Source: Actinomycetes bacterium
Lineage (GTDB): Bacteria > Actinomycetota > Acidimicrobiia > Acidimicrobiales > Microtrichaceae
DNA: 64,000 nt
NCBI GenBank assembly: GCA_023434535.1
Contig: JAEYSR010000207.1
Location: 1-64,000 of the forward strand
Reading direction: 5' to 3'
The notes under the pieces were generated by a model, which did not search any database, was not told the DNA's origin, and saw only the letters and a list, made by a program, of their open reading frames with translations. Each line of letters starts with the position of its first letter. Positions within the stretch are counted from its first letter, which is position 1. Both the position numbers and the translations under genes were made by a program. Shown in pieces: positions 53,004 to 60,509 of the stretch.

Positions 53004-54056
53004 TCACGGGTGAGGGACGGCGACCGGGTCCCCGCCGACGGCGGCGGATCGGTAGGTCGCGTCGGCCAGCACATGGGCCCGGAGAGCGTCGTCGACGTCG
53101 GGACGCAGGCGCGGTGGCGTCCCTCCGTCGAGGTGCACCTGGACGGCTCGCAGGAAGTCCTCCTCCGAGCTCGGCGACGCGATCCCGCGGGCCTGCAACC
53201 ACGGCTCGAGGTCGTCGCCGCCGACGGACTCCTCGCTCTCCGCGGTCTGGCGACGGACGGGGCCGACGTCGTCGGACTCGAGCGTGATGGTGGCGTTCTC
53301 GCAGAACACCTCCATCCGCCGCTGGCTCGGCCGGCTGAGGACGTCGTGCCAGATCGAGGCCAGGTTTCCGGTGGCGTCGCTCGTGAAGCGCAGGAGGGCG
53401 CTCACCGAGTCCTCGATGCCGTCGATGCCGTGGAAGAACGACTGCTGGGCGCCGATCGAGTCCACCGGGCCGAGCAGCCACTCCAGGAGGTCGAGGTCGT
53501 GGATCGAGTGCTCCATCAGCGCCCCGGAGCCGGCGCGCTCCACGTCGCCGCGCCACGTCGAGGCGTACATGCCCTGCGTCGGGATGTACTGGTCGTCGCG
53601 GAACACGACGTTCATCACGCGTCCCGACGTCGGGTCCTGGATCATCTCCCGCATGACGAGCAGCGTGGGGCTGCTGCGCATCACGAGCCCGACCATGTTG
53701 ACGATCCCGGCGTCGCGGACCACCTCGACGAGCTCGCGCGAGCGTGCGAGGTCGAGCGACAGGGGCTTCTCGCAGAACAGAGGGGTGCCCGACGCGGCGA
53801 CCAGGCGGACCATCGGGAGGTGCTCGGCGGTCCACGTGCAGACGAACACGGCGTCGGACGCCTCGATCACCTCCTCGGGCGTGGCGCACACCAGCGCACC
53901 CTGGCCGCCGGCGAGTCCTGCAGCCCGCTCGACGTCGGGGTCGTACACCGCCACGATCGAGTTGTCGGGCCCGGACCCGTCACGGACGAGGTTGAGCTGG
54001 ATGGCGTGGTAGGCGGCGATCAGGCCGGCACCGAGGAACCCCACACGGATCGACAT
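53004..54056 (-). CDS. Gfo/Idh/MocA-family oxidoreductase
   Basis: NAD(P)-dependent sugar or cyclitol dehydrogenase family, 350 residues. N-terminal Rossmann strand VGFLGAGLIAAYHA, the EKP motif CEKPLSLDLARS, and the C-terminal EHSIHDLDLLEWLLG with the conserved Asp/His pair. The sugar substrate cannot be read; its transcript continues into nagA, suggesting an amino sugar or derivative. ATG at 54054-54056, seven bases after TACGCT. Confidence 0.86.
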   Translation of the reverse strand: MSIRVGFLGAGLIAAYHAIQLNLVRDGSGPDNSIVAVYDPDVERAAGLAGGQGALVCATPEEVIEASDAVFVCTWTAEHLPMVRLVAASGTPLFCEKPLSLDLARSRELVEVVRDAGIVNMVGLVMRSSPTLLVMREMIQDPTSGRVMNVVFRDDQYIPTQGMYASTWRGDVERAGSGALMEHSIHDLDLLEWLLGPVDSIGAQQSFFHGIDGIEDSVSALLRFTSDATGNLASIWHDVLSRPSQRRMEVFCENATITLESDDVGPVRRQTAESEESVGGDDLEPWLQARGIASPSSEEDFLRAVQVHLDGGTPPRLRPDVDDALRAHVLADATYRSAAVGGDPVAVPHP

Positions 54057-54063
54057 CCGGGGC

Positions 54064-54069
54064 AGCGTA
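54064..54069 (-). promoter_or_regulatory. -10 element of the oxidoreductase-nagA operon (leaderless)
   Basis: TACGCT on the minus strand, seven bases before the ATG at 54056 and 22 bases from the galT -10 on the other strand. Confidence 0.55.
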
Positions 54070-54091
54070 CGGGACACCCGCCCGCCTGGCG

Positions 54092-54097
54092 TACCGT
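54092..54097 (+). promoter_or_regulatory. -10 element of galT-galK (leaderless)
   Basis: TACCGT, seven bases before the GTG at 54105. Its -35 position would fall on the -10 of the divergent operon. Confidence 0.55.
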
Positions 54098-54104
54098 GCC
54101 GGTC

Positions 54105-54992
54105 GTGGACGAACCGAGGTTGGACGACCTCACCCGACAGCGCACCTTCGTGGTGGGCACCCGCCAGGGTCGGCCCAACCGACCGTCGGCCGACTGCCCG
54201 TTCTGCGTGGGGGGCCTCGAGGCCCCGGAGCCCTACGACGTGCGCTGGTTCGTGAACCGCTGGCCGTCCATGGGCGACGACCGGTGCGAGATGGTCCTCT
54301 ACACGCCGGACCACGACGCGGAGTTCTGGTCGCTCGGCACGGCGGGGGCGCGTCGGGTGGTGGACCTGTGGGCCGACCGCACCGCCGCCCTCGGCGCCCG
54401 CGACGACGTGGACTACGTGCTCGTGTTCGAGAACCGCGGCGCCGAGGTCGGCGCCACCATCCCGCACCCCCACGGTCAGATCTACGCGTTCCGGGAGGTG
54501 CCGCCCGTCCCGCTGCGGGAGCTGGTGGACGGGGTGCTGGCCCCCGATCTGGTCCCGGAGGACCTGGTCGTCGGCCATCACGGCGACTGGACGACCTGGG
54601 TCCCCCACGCCCCGACCTGGCCCTACGAGCTGCGGCTCGCACCCGGTGTCGAGGTGCCCGACCTGGTCGACGACCGGTGCGACCGGGACGGGTTGGCCGC
54701 CGCGCTGGTCGACGCCCTCGCCCGGCTCGACCAGCTGTTCGACGCCCCCATGCCGTACATGCTGTGGGTCCACCAACGCCCGACCGACGGCCGGTCCTGG
54801 CCCGGGGCCTGCGTGCACGTGCACGTGTGCCCGCTGTATCGCTCCCCGGGCGTCCAGCGCTACGTCGCGGCGGCCGAGCAGGGAGGCGGCGTGTACTTCG
54901 ACCCCGTGGATCCGGCTGTCGCCGCAGCGCAGCTGCGAGCCCTCCCGGGCATGCCGGCCGACTGCGAAACCGCTCCTGGGGAGGCGCCGTGA
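54105..54992 (+). CDS. galT: Galactose-1-phosphate uridylyltransferase
   Basis: Leloir-pathway enzyme exchanging Gal-1-P with UDP-glucose. The 295 residues have the active-site HPHGQIY (His121, His123; the second His carries UMP), CPFC in the N-terminal metal site and FVNRWPSM. Shorter than E. coli GalT (348) but of the compact class. The GTG at 54105 is preferred to one at 54096 because of the -10 element. Coupled to galK by GTGA. Confidence 0.9.
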   Translation: MDEPRLDDLTRQRTFVVGTRQGRPNRPSADCPFCVGGLEAPEPYDVRWFVNRWPSMGDDRCEMVLYTPDHDAEFWSLGTAGARRVVDLWADRTAALGARDDVDYVLVFENRGAEVGATIPHPHGQIYAFREVPPVPLRELVDGVLAPDLVPEDLVVGHHGDWTTWVPHAPTWPYELRLAPGVEVPDLVDDRCDRDGLAAALVDALARLDQLFDAPMPYMLWVHQRPTDGRSWPGACVHVHVCPLYRSPGVQRYVAAAEQGGGVYFDPVDPAVAAAQLRALPGMPADCETAPGEAP

Positions 54993-55999
54993 CGACGACC
55001 GTCTGGGCTCCGGGTCGGGTGAACCTGATCGGCGACCACACCGACTACATGGGAGGTCTGGTCCTGCCCATGGCGGTGCAGCTCGGCACCACGGTGACCG
55101 TCGAGCGCCAGGACGACGCCGAGGAGCCGCGACTCGTCCTGCGCTCGGACCGGCTGGACGGCACGGTCGACGTCCCGCTGCCGGTCTCGGACCCGTCGGA
55201 CGTCGAGCCCGGGTGGGGTCGGTACGTGGCCGGAGTGGCGGCCGAGCTCGCCACGACGATCGGCGTGGTGGGTGACGTCCGGTCGGACCTGCCGATCGGC
55301 GGCGGGCTGTCGTCGAGCGCCTCGCTCGAGGTCGCGGTCGCGCTGGCGCTCGGTGCGACCGGGACCCCGCTGGAGATCGCCCGGCTGTGCCAGCGGGCCG
55401 AGGTCGCCGCGACCGGCGTGCCCTGCGGGATCATGGACCAGCTCGCCGTGGCCGCCGGCGTCGACGGCCACGCGCTGCTCATCGACTGCGACACCGAGGA
55501 GATCACGCCGGTCCGCGTCCCCGCCGACGCCGCGATCTGGGTGGTCGACTCGGGCCAGAGCCGTGAGCTGGTCGGATCCGAGTACGCCGATCGGCGGGCC
55601 CAGGCGGAGTCCGCCGTCGCGCTCGTCGGACCGCTCCCCCACGCCGCCATGGCCGACATCGACGCGATCGCCGATCCGGTGGTCCGGGCCCGGGCCCGCC
55701 ACGTGCGCACCGAGTGCGACCGGGTGCGCGCCTTCGCCGCCGCGATCTCGGCCGACGACCTGGTCCGCGCCGGGCAGCTGATGGTGGAGAGCCACCGCTC
55801 CCTCCGCGACGACTACGAGGTGTCGACACCCGCTCTCGACGAGCTGGTCCACAGCCTGACGGCCGTCCCGGGCGTGCACGGAGCGCGACTCACCGGCGCG
55901 GGGTTCGGGGGATGCGTGGTCGCCCTCGCCGAACGCGGCGTCGACCTGCCGGGAACCAGGGTCCGGGCCACCGCCGGCGCGTCGGTCTTCTGGGATTGA
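54989..55999 (+). CDS. galK: Galactokinase
   Basis: GHMP kinase of 336 residues. Signature APGRVNLIGDHTDYMGG near the N-terminus (the usual GEHTDY has Asp16 for Glu here), ATP motif LPIGGGLSSSASLE, catalytic Asp in GIMDQLAV, and GAGFGGCVVAL near the C-terminus. The Glu-to-Asp change touches the sugar-binding loop and may alter specificity. GTG at 54989 overlaps the galT stop. galE and mutarotase are absent from the window. Confidence 0.9.
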   Translation: MTTTVWAPGRVNLIGDHTDYMGGLVLPMAVQLGTTVTVERQDDAEEPRLVLRSDRLDGTVDVPLPVSDPSDVEPGWGRYVAGVAAELATTIGVVGDVRSDLPIGGGLSSSASLEVAVALALGATGTPLEIARLCQRAEVAATGVPCGIMDQLAVAAGVDGHALLIDCDTEEITPVRVPADAAIWVVDSGQSRELVGSEYADRRAQAESAVALVGPLPHAAMADIDAIADPVVRARARHVRTECDRVRAFAAAISADDLVRAGQLMVESHRSLRDDYEVSTPALDELVHSLTAVPGVHGARLTGAGFGGCVVALAERGVDLPGTRVRATAGASVFWD

Positions 56000-56022
56000 C
56001 CCGCGGCCGGGACGGACCCGCC

Positions 56023-56074
56023 CGCTCTGTTCGTCGGAACCGACCGGGAACCGTCGATATCGAGGAACAGAGCG
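56023..56074. terminator. Branched palindrome, CTCTGT family copy D
   Basis: Outer stem CGCTCTGTTC/GAACAGAGCG (10 bp). The interior can form two small hairpins, GTCGG/CCGAC and TCGAT/ATCGA. It fills the gap between convergent galK and the PH-domain gene and shares CGCTCTGTTCGTCG and GGGAACCGTCG-like sequence with copy C. Confidence 0.65.
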
Positions 56075-56075
56075 A

Positions 56076-56732
56076 TCAGGTCGGGGGCTGACGGGACAGC
56101 AGCTGGGCCTTCTGCGCCTCGAACTCCGCGTCGCTCAGGTGGCCCTGGTCGCGCAGCGTCGCCAGCTTGGTGAGCTCGTCGGCCACCGACCCGCCGGTCG
56201 CAAAGGTGCTGCCGTCGGGGCCGGTGCGGATCCGGTCGAACTTGCGGTTCTCGTTGTCCTCCATGGTCTGGTACAGCAGGTTCTGCACCATCACGGGGTT
56301 GCGGATGTCCTCGAAGCGCTGCTCGCCGCCGTGTCCGGCCGACTCGATCATGAGGTCGCCCGCCCGCACCAGCCGCTCGAACAGGTGCTGGTGGAAGAAC
56401 ACCGTGTTGATCCGCTCCAGCGGGATCTCGATGCCTCGCTTGGAGATGATCCCCTCGCGGTAGATGCAGCGGTCGGTCGTGATCACGAAGTTGGTCGACC
56501 ACCACTTGATCAACCGTTGGCACAGGTACAGGAGGCTGACGACGATCGCGAAGATGGCGATCCACTTGGTCCCGGTGCCGAACCACCCCTCCCACTTCTG
56601 GGCGAGCACGAAGATCCCGAACGCGATCGACGCCACGACCCAGACGATGGACCACATGAGCATGATCCAGTGCGGGTGCTCGTCGACGACGATCTGCTCG
56701 TTGGCGTGGAGGTTGCTGCGGTCGTAGGCCAC
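56076..56732 (-). CDS. Membrane PH-domain protein with SHOCT tail
   Basis: 218 residues: two adjacent transmembrane helices (HWIMLMWSIVWVVASIAFGIFVLA in parts; WIAIFAIVVSLLYLCQRLI), a bacterial PH domain of the YdbS type (FVITTDRCIYREGIISKRGIEIP, LERINTVFFHQHLFERLV in parts), then a SHOCT motif (LTKLATLRDQGHLSDAEFEAQKAQLL in parts). Such proteins usually assemble in the membrane; role unknown. GTG at 56732, six bases after TACGCT. Confidence 0.85.
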   Translation of the reverse strand: MAYDRSNLHANEQIVVDEHPHWIMLMWSIVWVVASIAFGIFVLAQKWEGWFGTGTKWIAIFAIVVSLLYLCQRLIKWWSTNFVITTDRCIYREGIISKRGIEIPLERINTVFFHQHLFERLVRAGDLMIESAGHGGEQRFEDIRNPVMVQNLLYQTMEDNENRKFDRIRTGPDGSTFATGGSVADELTKLATLRDQGHLSDAEFEAQKAQLLSRQPPT

Positions 56733-56738
56733 GGGCTC

Positions 56739-56744
56739 AGCGTA
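56739..56744 (-). promoter_or_regulatory. -10 element of the PH-domain gene (leaderless)
   Basis: TACGCT on the minus strand, six bases before the GTG at 56732. Confidence 0.55.
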
Positions 56745-56792
56745 ACGGCGGGCCCGTCGGCTCCGGTGGGATCGGCTGTCACGGGCCGCTGG

Positions 56793-56798
56793 TACGTT
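56793..56798 (+). promoter_or_regulatory. -10 element of uvrD2 (leaderless)
   Basis: TACGTT, seven bases before the GTG at 56806. Confidence 0.55.
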
Positions 56799-56805
56799 CG
56801 CCGCG

Positions 56806-58791
56806 GTGGCTCCCGAGACCGAACGGCTCCTGCGCGGCATGAACGACCACCAGGTCGCCGCGGTGACGTCCGACGCCTCGCCGCTGCGGATCCTGGCCGG
56901 CGCCGGCTCGGGCAAGACCCGGGTGCTCACCCACCGGATCGCGCGCCGGGCGGAGACCGACACGCTGGACCCGACCCGGGTCCTGGCCGTCACCTTCACC
57001 CGGAAGGCCGCCGGCGAGCTGCGCGACCGGCTCGGTCGCCTGGGTCTGCGCGACGGCGTGCACGCCGGCACCTTCCACGCCATCGCGTACGCCCAGCTGC
57101 GCCAGCGCTGGGAGGAGCGCGACGTCGCTCCCCCCGAGCTGCTCGACCGCAAGGTCGGCTTCGTCGCCCGACTGATCCCGGGCCGCGGCGGCCGCAACGA
57201 CCGCACCACACCGCTCGACGTCGTGGCCGAGATCGAATGGGCGGCCGCCCGTCGGATCACGCCTGAGCGCTACGAGGCGGAGGCCGGGCGTGCCCGGCGC
57301 CGACCACCTCTCCCGCTCGGGACGGTCGCCACCGTCTACGACCGCTACCTCGAGCAGAAGCGGCGGCGTCGGCTGGTGGACTTCGACGACATCCTCCGCC
57401 TGGCCGCCCGGGACCTGGAGGCGGACCCGGTCTACGCCACCGCGCGTCGCTGGAGGTTCCGCCACCTGTTCGTGGACGAGTTCCAGGACGTCAACCCGCT
57501 CCAGTTCCACCTCCTCCAGCAGTGGATCGGGCCCGACTCCGACGTCTGCATCGTCGGTGACCCCAACCAGGCGATCTACGCGTGGAACGGCGCGGATGCC
57601 CGCTACCTCGTCGACTTCGAGCGGTTCTTCCCCGGCGGCGACACCGTCGTGCTGGAGGACAACTACCGATCCACCCCGCAGATCCTCGCCGTGGCCAACG
57701 GCGTGCTGCACCGCGGCGCCAACGTCCCGATCCGACTGCGCCCGCACCGCCCGGCCGGAGCCGTGCCGACCGTGCGCGCGCTCGACACCGACGAGGCCGA
57801 GGCCCGGGCCGTCGCACGGGCGTGCCGGGACGGACATCGCCCCGGCGTGCCGTGGTCGGCGCAGGCGGTCCTGGTCCGGACCAACGCGCAGACCACGCTG
57901 CTCGCCGAGGCGATGACCGCAGCGGGCGTGCCGCACCGGGTCCGGGGCGCCGGACGCCTCCTCGAGCAGCCCGAGGTCGTCGAAGCCCTCCAGGTCCTGC
58001 GGCGCTCCCCCACGCTGGAGGTCGCGCTCGCGGACCTCGAGCACGACGTCGTCGGTTCCGACCGACTCACCGAGGACCGCTCCGCGAACGTCGCCGAGGT
58101 CGTCCGGCTCGGTCGGGAGTACGCCGCCCTGGAGCCCGCCGGCGACGTCCGCTCGTTCTCGGCGTGGCTCAACGCGACGCTGCGCGACGAGGACCGTGGC
58201 GGGGGCGACGCGGTGGAGATCGTCACGTTCCACGCCGCGAAGGGGCTCGAGTGGCCGGTCGTGCACGTGGCCGGGCTCGAGGAGGGCTACGTCCCCATCC
58301 ACCACGCCGAGACCGACGCGGAGATCGACGAGGAGCGCCGGCTCCTCTACGTGGCGCTCACCCGGGCCCGTGACGAGCTGCACTGCACGTGGGCCCGCAA
58401 GCGCACCTTCGGGTCGCGCTCCATGAACCGCTCCCCCTCACCGTGGGTCGAGGCCATCGAGACCACCCTCGGCGTCGCGCCCACGCAGGTGTCCAGGGCC
58501 CGGGGCGCCGAGCGCGCGCGCAGTGCGCGCAAGGCCGTGCCCAAGGCGGGCACGCCGACGTCGGGTCCTGAGCGCGAGCTGTTCGACGCCCTCAAGGCAT
58601 GGCGACGTGACCAGTCCCGGGCGGCCGACGTGCCGGCCTTCGTGATCTTCAACGACGCCACTCTGGCGGCGATCTCCGAGCGCCGGCCACGCACCCAGGC
58701 GCAGCTGCTCCAGGTGTCCGGCGTCGGTCCCGTCAAGGCCCAGCGGTTCGGCCCCGACGTCCTCCGCATCGTGGCCGAGAGCTCCTCCTGA
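56806..58791 (+). CDS. uvrD2: UvrD2-like superfamily I DNA helicase with HRDC domain
   Basis: 661 residues. Helicase motifs in order: NDHQVAAV, GAGSGKTRVLTHRI, TFTRKAAGELRDRL, FVDEFQDVNPLQF, GDPNQAIYAWNGA, EDNYRST, TFHAAKGLEWPVV, YVALTRARDEL. A basic linker (RARGAERARSARK) leads to a C-terminal HRDC domain (about 585-655). Mycobacterial UvrD2 has a four-cysteine module between motor and HRDC; no cysteine is seen in the linker here. The motor is also compact. GTG start at 56806. Confidence 0.88.
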   Translation: MAPETERLLRGMNDHQVAAVTSDASPLRILAGAGSGKTRVLTHRIARRAETDTLDPTRVLAVTFTRKAAGELRDRLGRLGLRDGVHAGTFHAIAYAQLRQRWEERDVAPPELLDRKVGFVARLIPGRGGRNDRTTPLDVVAEIEWAAARRITPERYEAEAGRARRRPPLPLGTVATVYDRYLEQKRRRRLVDFDDILRLAARDLEADPVYATARRWRFRHLFVDEFQDVNPLQFHLLQQWIGPDSDVCIVGDPNQAIYAWNGADARYLVDFERFFPGGDTVVLEDNYRSTPQILAVANGVLHRGANVPIRLRPHRPAGAVPTVRALDTDEAEARAVARACRDGHRPGVPWSAQAVLVRTNAQTTLLAEAMTAAGVPHRVRGAGRLLEQPEVVEALQVLRRSPTLEVALADLEHDVVGSDRLTEDRSANVAEVVRLGREYAALEPAGDVRSFSAWLNATLRDEDRGGGDAVEIVTFHAAKGLEWPVVHVAGLEEGYVPIHHAETDAEIDEERRLLYVALTRARDELHCTWARKRTFGSRSMNRSPSPWVEAIETTLGVAPTQVSRARGAERARSARKAVPKAGTPTSGPERELFDALKAWRRDQSRAADVPAFVIFNDATLAAISERRPRTQAQLLQVSGVGPVKAQRFGPDVLRIVAESSS

Positions 58792-58798
58792 GCCCGCA

Positions 58799-58845
58799 CT
58801 CTGTGTGCACACGCCGTCGCCCTGGCATGCCTGACGCACACAGAG
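58799..58845. terminator. Palindrome, CTCTGT family copy E
   Basis: CTCTGTGTGC/GCACACAGAG (10-bp perfect stem) around a 27-base loop, between convergent uvrD2 and the thioesterase gene. It shares only the outer CTCTGT/ACAGAG core with the other copies. Confidence 0.5.
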
Positions 58846-58877
58846 CTCGGCCGTTCGAGAGCCCAGCGGCTCGGGAG

Positions 58878-59624
58878 TCAGTCGTCGCGGGCGGCGAGCA
58901 GCTCCTGGAAGCGGCCGGGGTCGAAGGCGATGAACAGCCCCTCGGCCTCGGCGCGCAGCTCCCCCTCGGCCTCGATCGTCGCCCGGGCCCAGATCTTGCG
59001 GCCCTCCCGCCGGTGGAGCCAGCCCTCCATCCGGAGCGGGGTGTGCAGCGGAGTGGGCTTGCGGTAGTCCACCCCAAGGTGCGCGGTCATCCCCTGGGTC
59101 CCCGACAGGGACTGCGCCGCGCCGAGGAGCTCGTCGAACGCCGCGGCCACGTACCCGCCGTGCACGCAGCCGGGAGGGCCCTCGTACGCGGAGCCGAAGG
59201 TGACCTCGCACACGACGCGGTCGCCCTCGTAGGACAGGCGCATCGGCGGCGACATCGGGTTGGCCAGACCGATGAACGGGCTGTGGTCGAAGAACGCCCA
59301 CCTCTCCGGGTCGTCCGGATCGGTCGCGGCCAGACCTGCGATCGCCGCCTCGGCGAAGCCCTGGTACGTCTGACCGGTCGGCAGAGCACCGAGCACCGCG
59401 GCCAGGTTCTCGAGGTCGTCGGCCGCGGACGCGAGGTCCTCGGTCGCCGCGGTGGTCGACGTCAGCGCCTCGATGATGTCGCGCATGGCCTGGGCCAGCC
59501 GGCGGACCTCGACCCGTCGCGGCGTCATCTCGAGAGCGGCGAGGCCCTCGATCCGCGGGCTCATCGCCGAGCCCGGACCTGCGGCCTCGTCAGCCTCGTC
59601 GGGGACGTCGGATCCGTCGTTCAC
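58878..59624 (-). CDS. Hotdog-fold (PaaI-like) acyl-CoA thioesterase
   Basis: 248 residues. The C-terminal half is a hotdog domain with GCVHGGYVAAAFDELLGAAQ, then AHLGVDYRKPTPLHTPL and EAEGLFIAFD; this is the 4HBT pattern in which the central helix carries the active residues. The N-terminal ~100 residues are helical and unusual for PaaI-type enzymes. The GTG at 59624 overlaps the xth stop (GTGA), favouring it over an ATG 21 codons later. Confidence 0.85.
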   Translation of the reverse strand: MNDGSDVPDEADEAAGPGSAMSPRIEGLAALEMTPRRVEVRRLAQAMRDIIEALTSTTAATEDLASAADDLENLAAVLGALPTGQTYQGFAEAAIAGLAATDPDDPERWAFFDHSPFIGLANPMSPPMRLSYEGDRVVCEVTFGSAYEGPPGCVHGGYVAAAFDELLGAAQSLSGTQGMTAHLGVDYRKPTPLHTPLRMEGWLHRREGRKIWARATIEAEGELRAEAEGLFIAFDPGRFQELLAARDD

Positions 59625-60403
59625 GACGGCTCGATGTCGTAGACGGCGAGCACCGGGGCGTGGTCCGACGGCTTGGTGCCCTTGCGCGCGTTGCGGTCGA
59701 CCAGGTCGACGGTGGCCCGCTCGGCCAGCGACGCGGAGGACAGCAGGTAGTCGATGCGCATCCCGCGACGCTTGTGGAAGTCGCCGTTGCGGTAGTCCCA
59801 GTAGGAGTAGATGCCCTCCTCGGGGTACCGCCGGCGCAGGGTGTCGACCAGGCCCCAGTCGACGACGTTCGCCAGAGCGGCGCGCTCCTCGGGCGTGACG
59901 TGGGTGCTGCCCTCGAACGCCGCCGGGCTCCACACGTCCGCGTCCGTCGGGGCGATGTTCCAGTCCCCGAGCAGGACCAGGAGCTCGTCGGGGCTGTGGT
60001 GGGCGTCGAGGTGGGCCCGGAGCCGGCCCAGCCACGCCAGCTTGTAGCGGAAGTGGTCGTGGCCGACCTCTCGCCCGTTCGGCACGTACAGGGACCCCAC
60101 CCGGACTCCGCCGCAGGTGGCCCACAGCATGCGGGCGTCGGGGTCGGGGTCCGTCCCGTCGTCGAACCCCGCGACGACGTCGTCGATGCCGATCTTGGAG
60201 AGGATCGCCACGCCGTTCCACTGGCCCTGGCCGTGGTGCACCGAGTCGTAGCCGAGCCGCTGGAAGTCCATCCCCGGGAACTGGGCGTCGGACATCTTGG
60301 TCTCCTGCATGCACAGGACGTCGGGGCCGACCTCGGTCAGCCACTCCTCCACCCGGGGCATGCGGGCGTTCAGGGAGTTCACGTTCCAGGTCGCGATCAG
60401 CAC
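59621..60403 (-). CDS. xth: Exodeoxyribonuclease III
   Basis: AP endonuclease and 3'-exonuclease for base excision repair, 260 residues. Motifs: LIATWNVNSLNAR, CMQETKMSD, LYVPNGRE, LGDWNIAPTDADVW, RIDYLL and SDHAPVLA, all catalytic residues present. GTG at 60401-60403 gives the usual N-terminus and is seven bases after TAGATT. It is divergent from kgd. Confidence 0.95.
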   Translation of the reverse strand: MLIATWNVNSLNARMPRVEEWLTEVGPDVLCMQETKMSDAQFPGMDFQRLGYDSVHHGQGQWNGVAILSKIGIDDVVAGFDDGTDPDPDARMLWATCGGVRVGSLYVPNGREVGHDHFRYKLAWLGRLRAHLDAHHSPDELLVLLGDWNIAPTDADVWSPAAFEGSTHVTPEERAALANVVDWGLVDTLRRRYPEEGIYSYWDYRNGDFHKRRGMRIDYLLSSASLAERATVDLVDRNARKGTKPSDHAPVLAVYDIEPS

Positions 60404-60410
60404 CGGCGGC

Positions 60411-60416
60411 AATCTA
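60411..60416 (-). promoter_or_regulatory. -10 element of xth (leaderless)
   Basis: TAGATT on the minus strand, seven bases before the GTG at 60403. Confidence 0.55.
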
Positions 60417-60496
60417 CGCGACCGCCCGCGGCCGCACGTCCAGAAGGGCCGCCGCCGGGGTGTCGGCGTGCCTCGGGACCGACCGTTCGAGGCCGG

Positions 60497-60502
60497 TAGG
60501 CT
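60497..60502 (+). promoter_or_regulatory. -10 element of kgd (leaderless)
   Basis: TAGGCT, seven bases before the GTG at 60510. Confidence 0.5.
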
Positions 60503-60509
60503 GTGCGCC

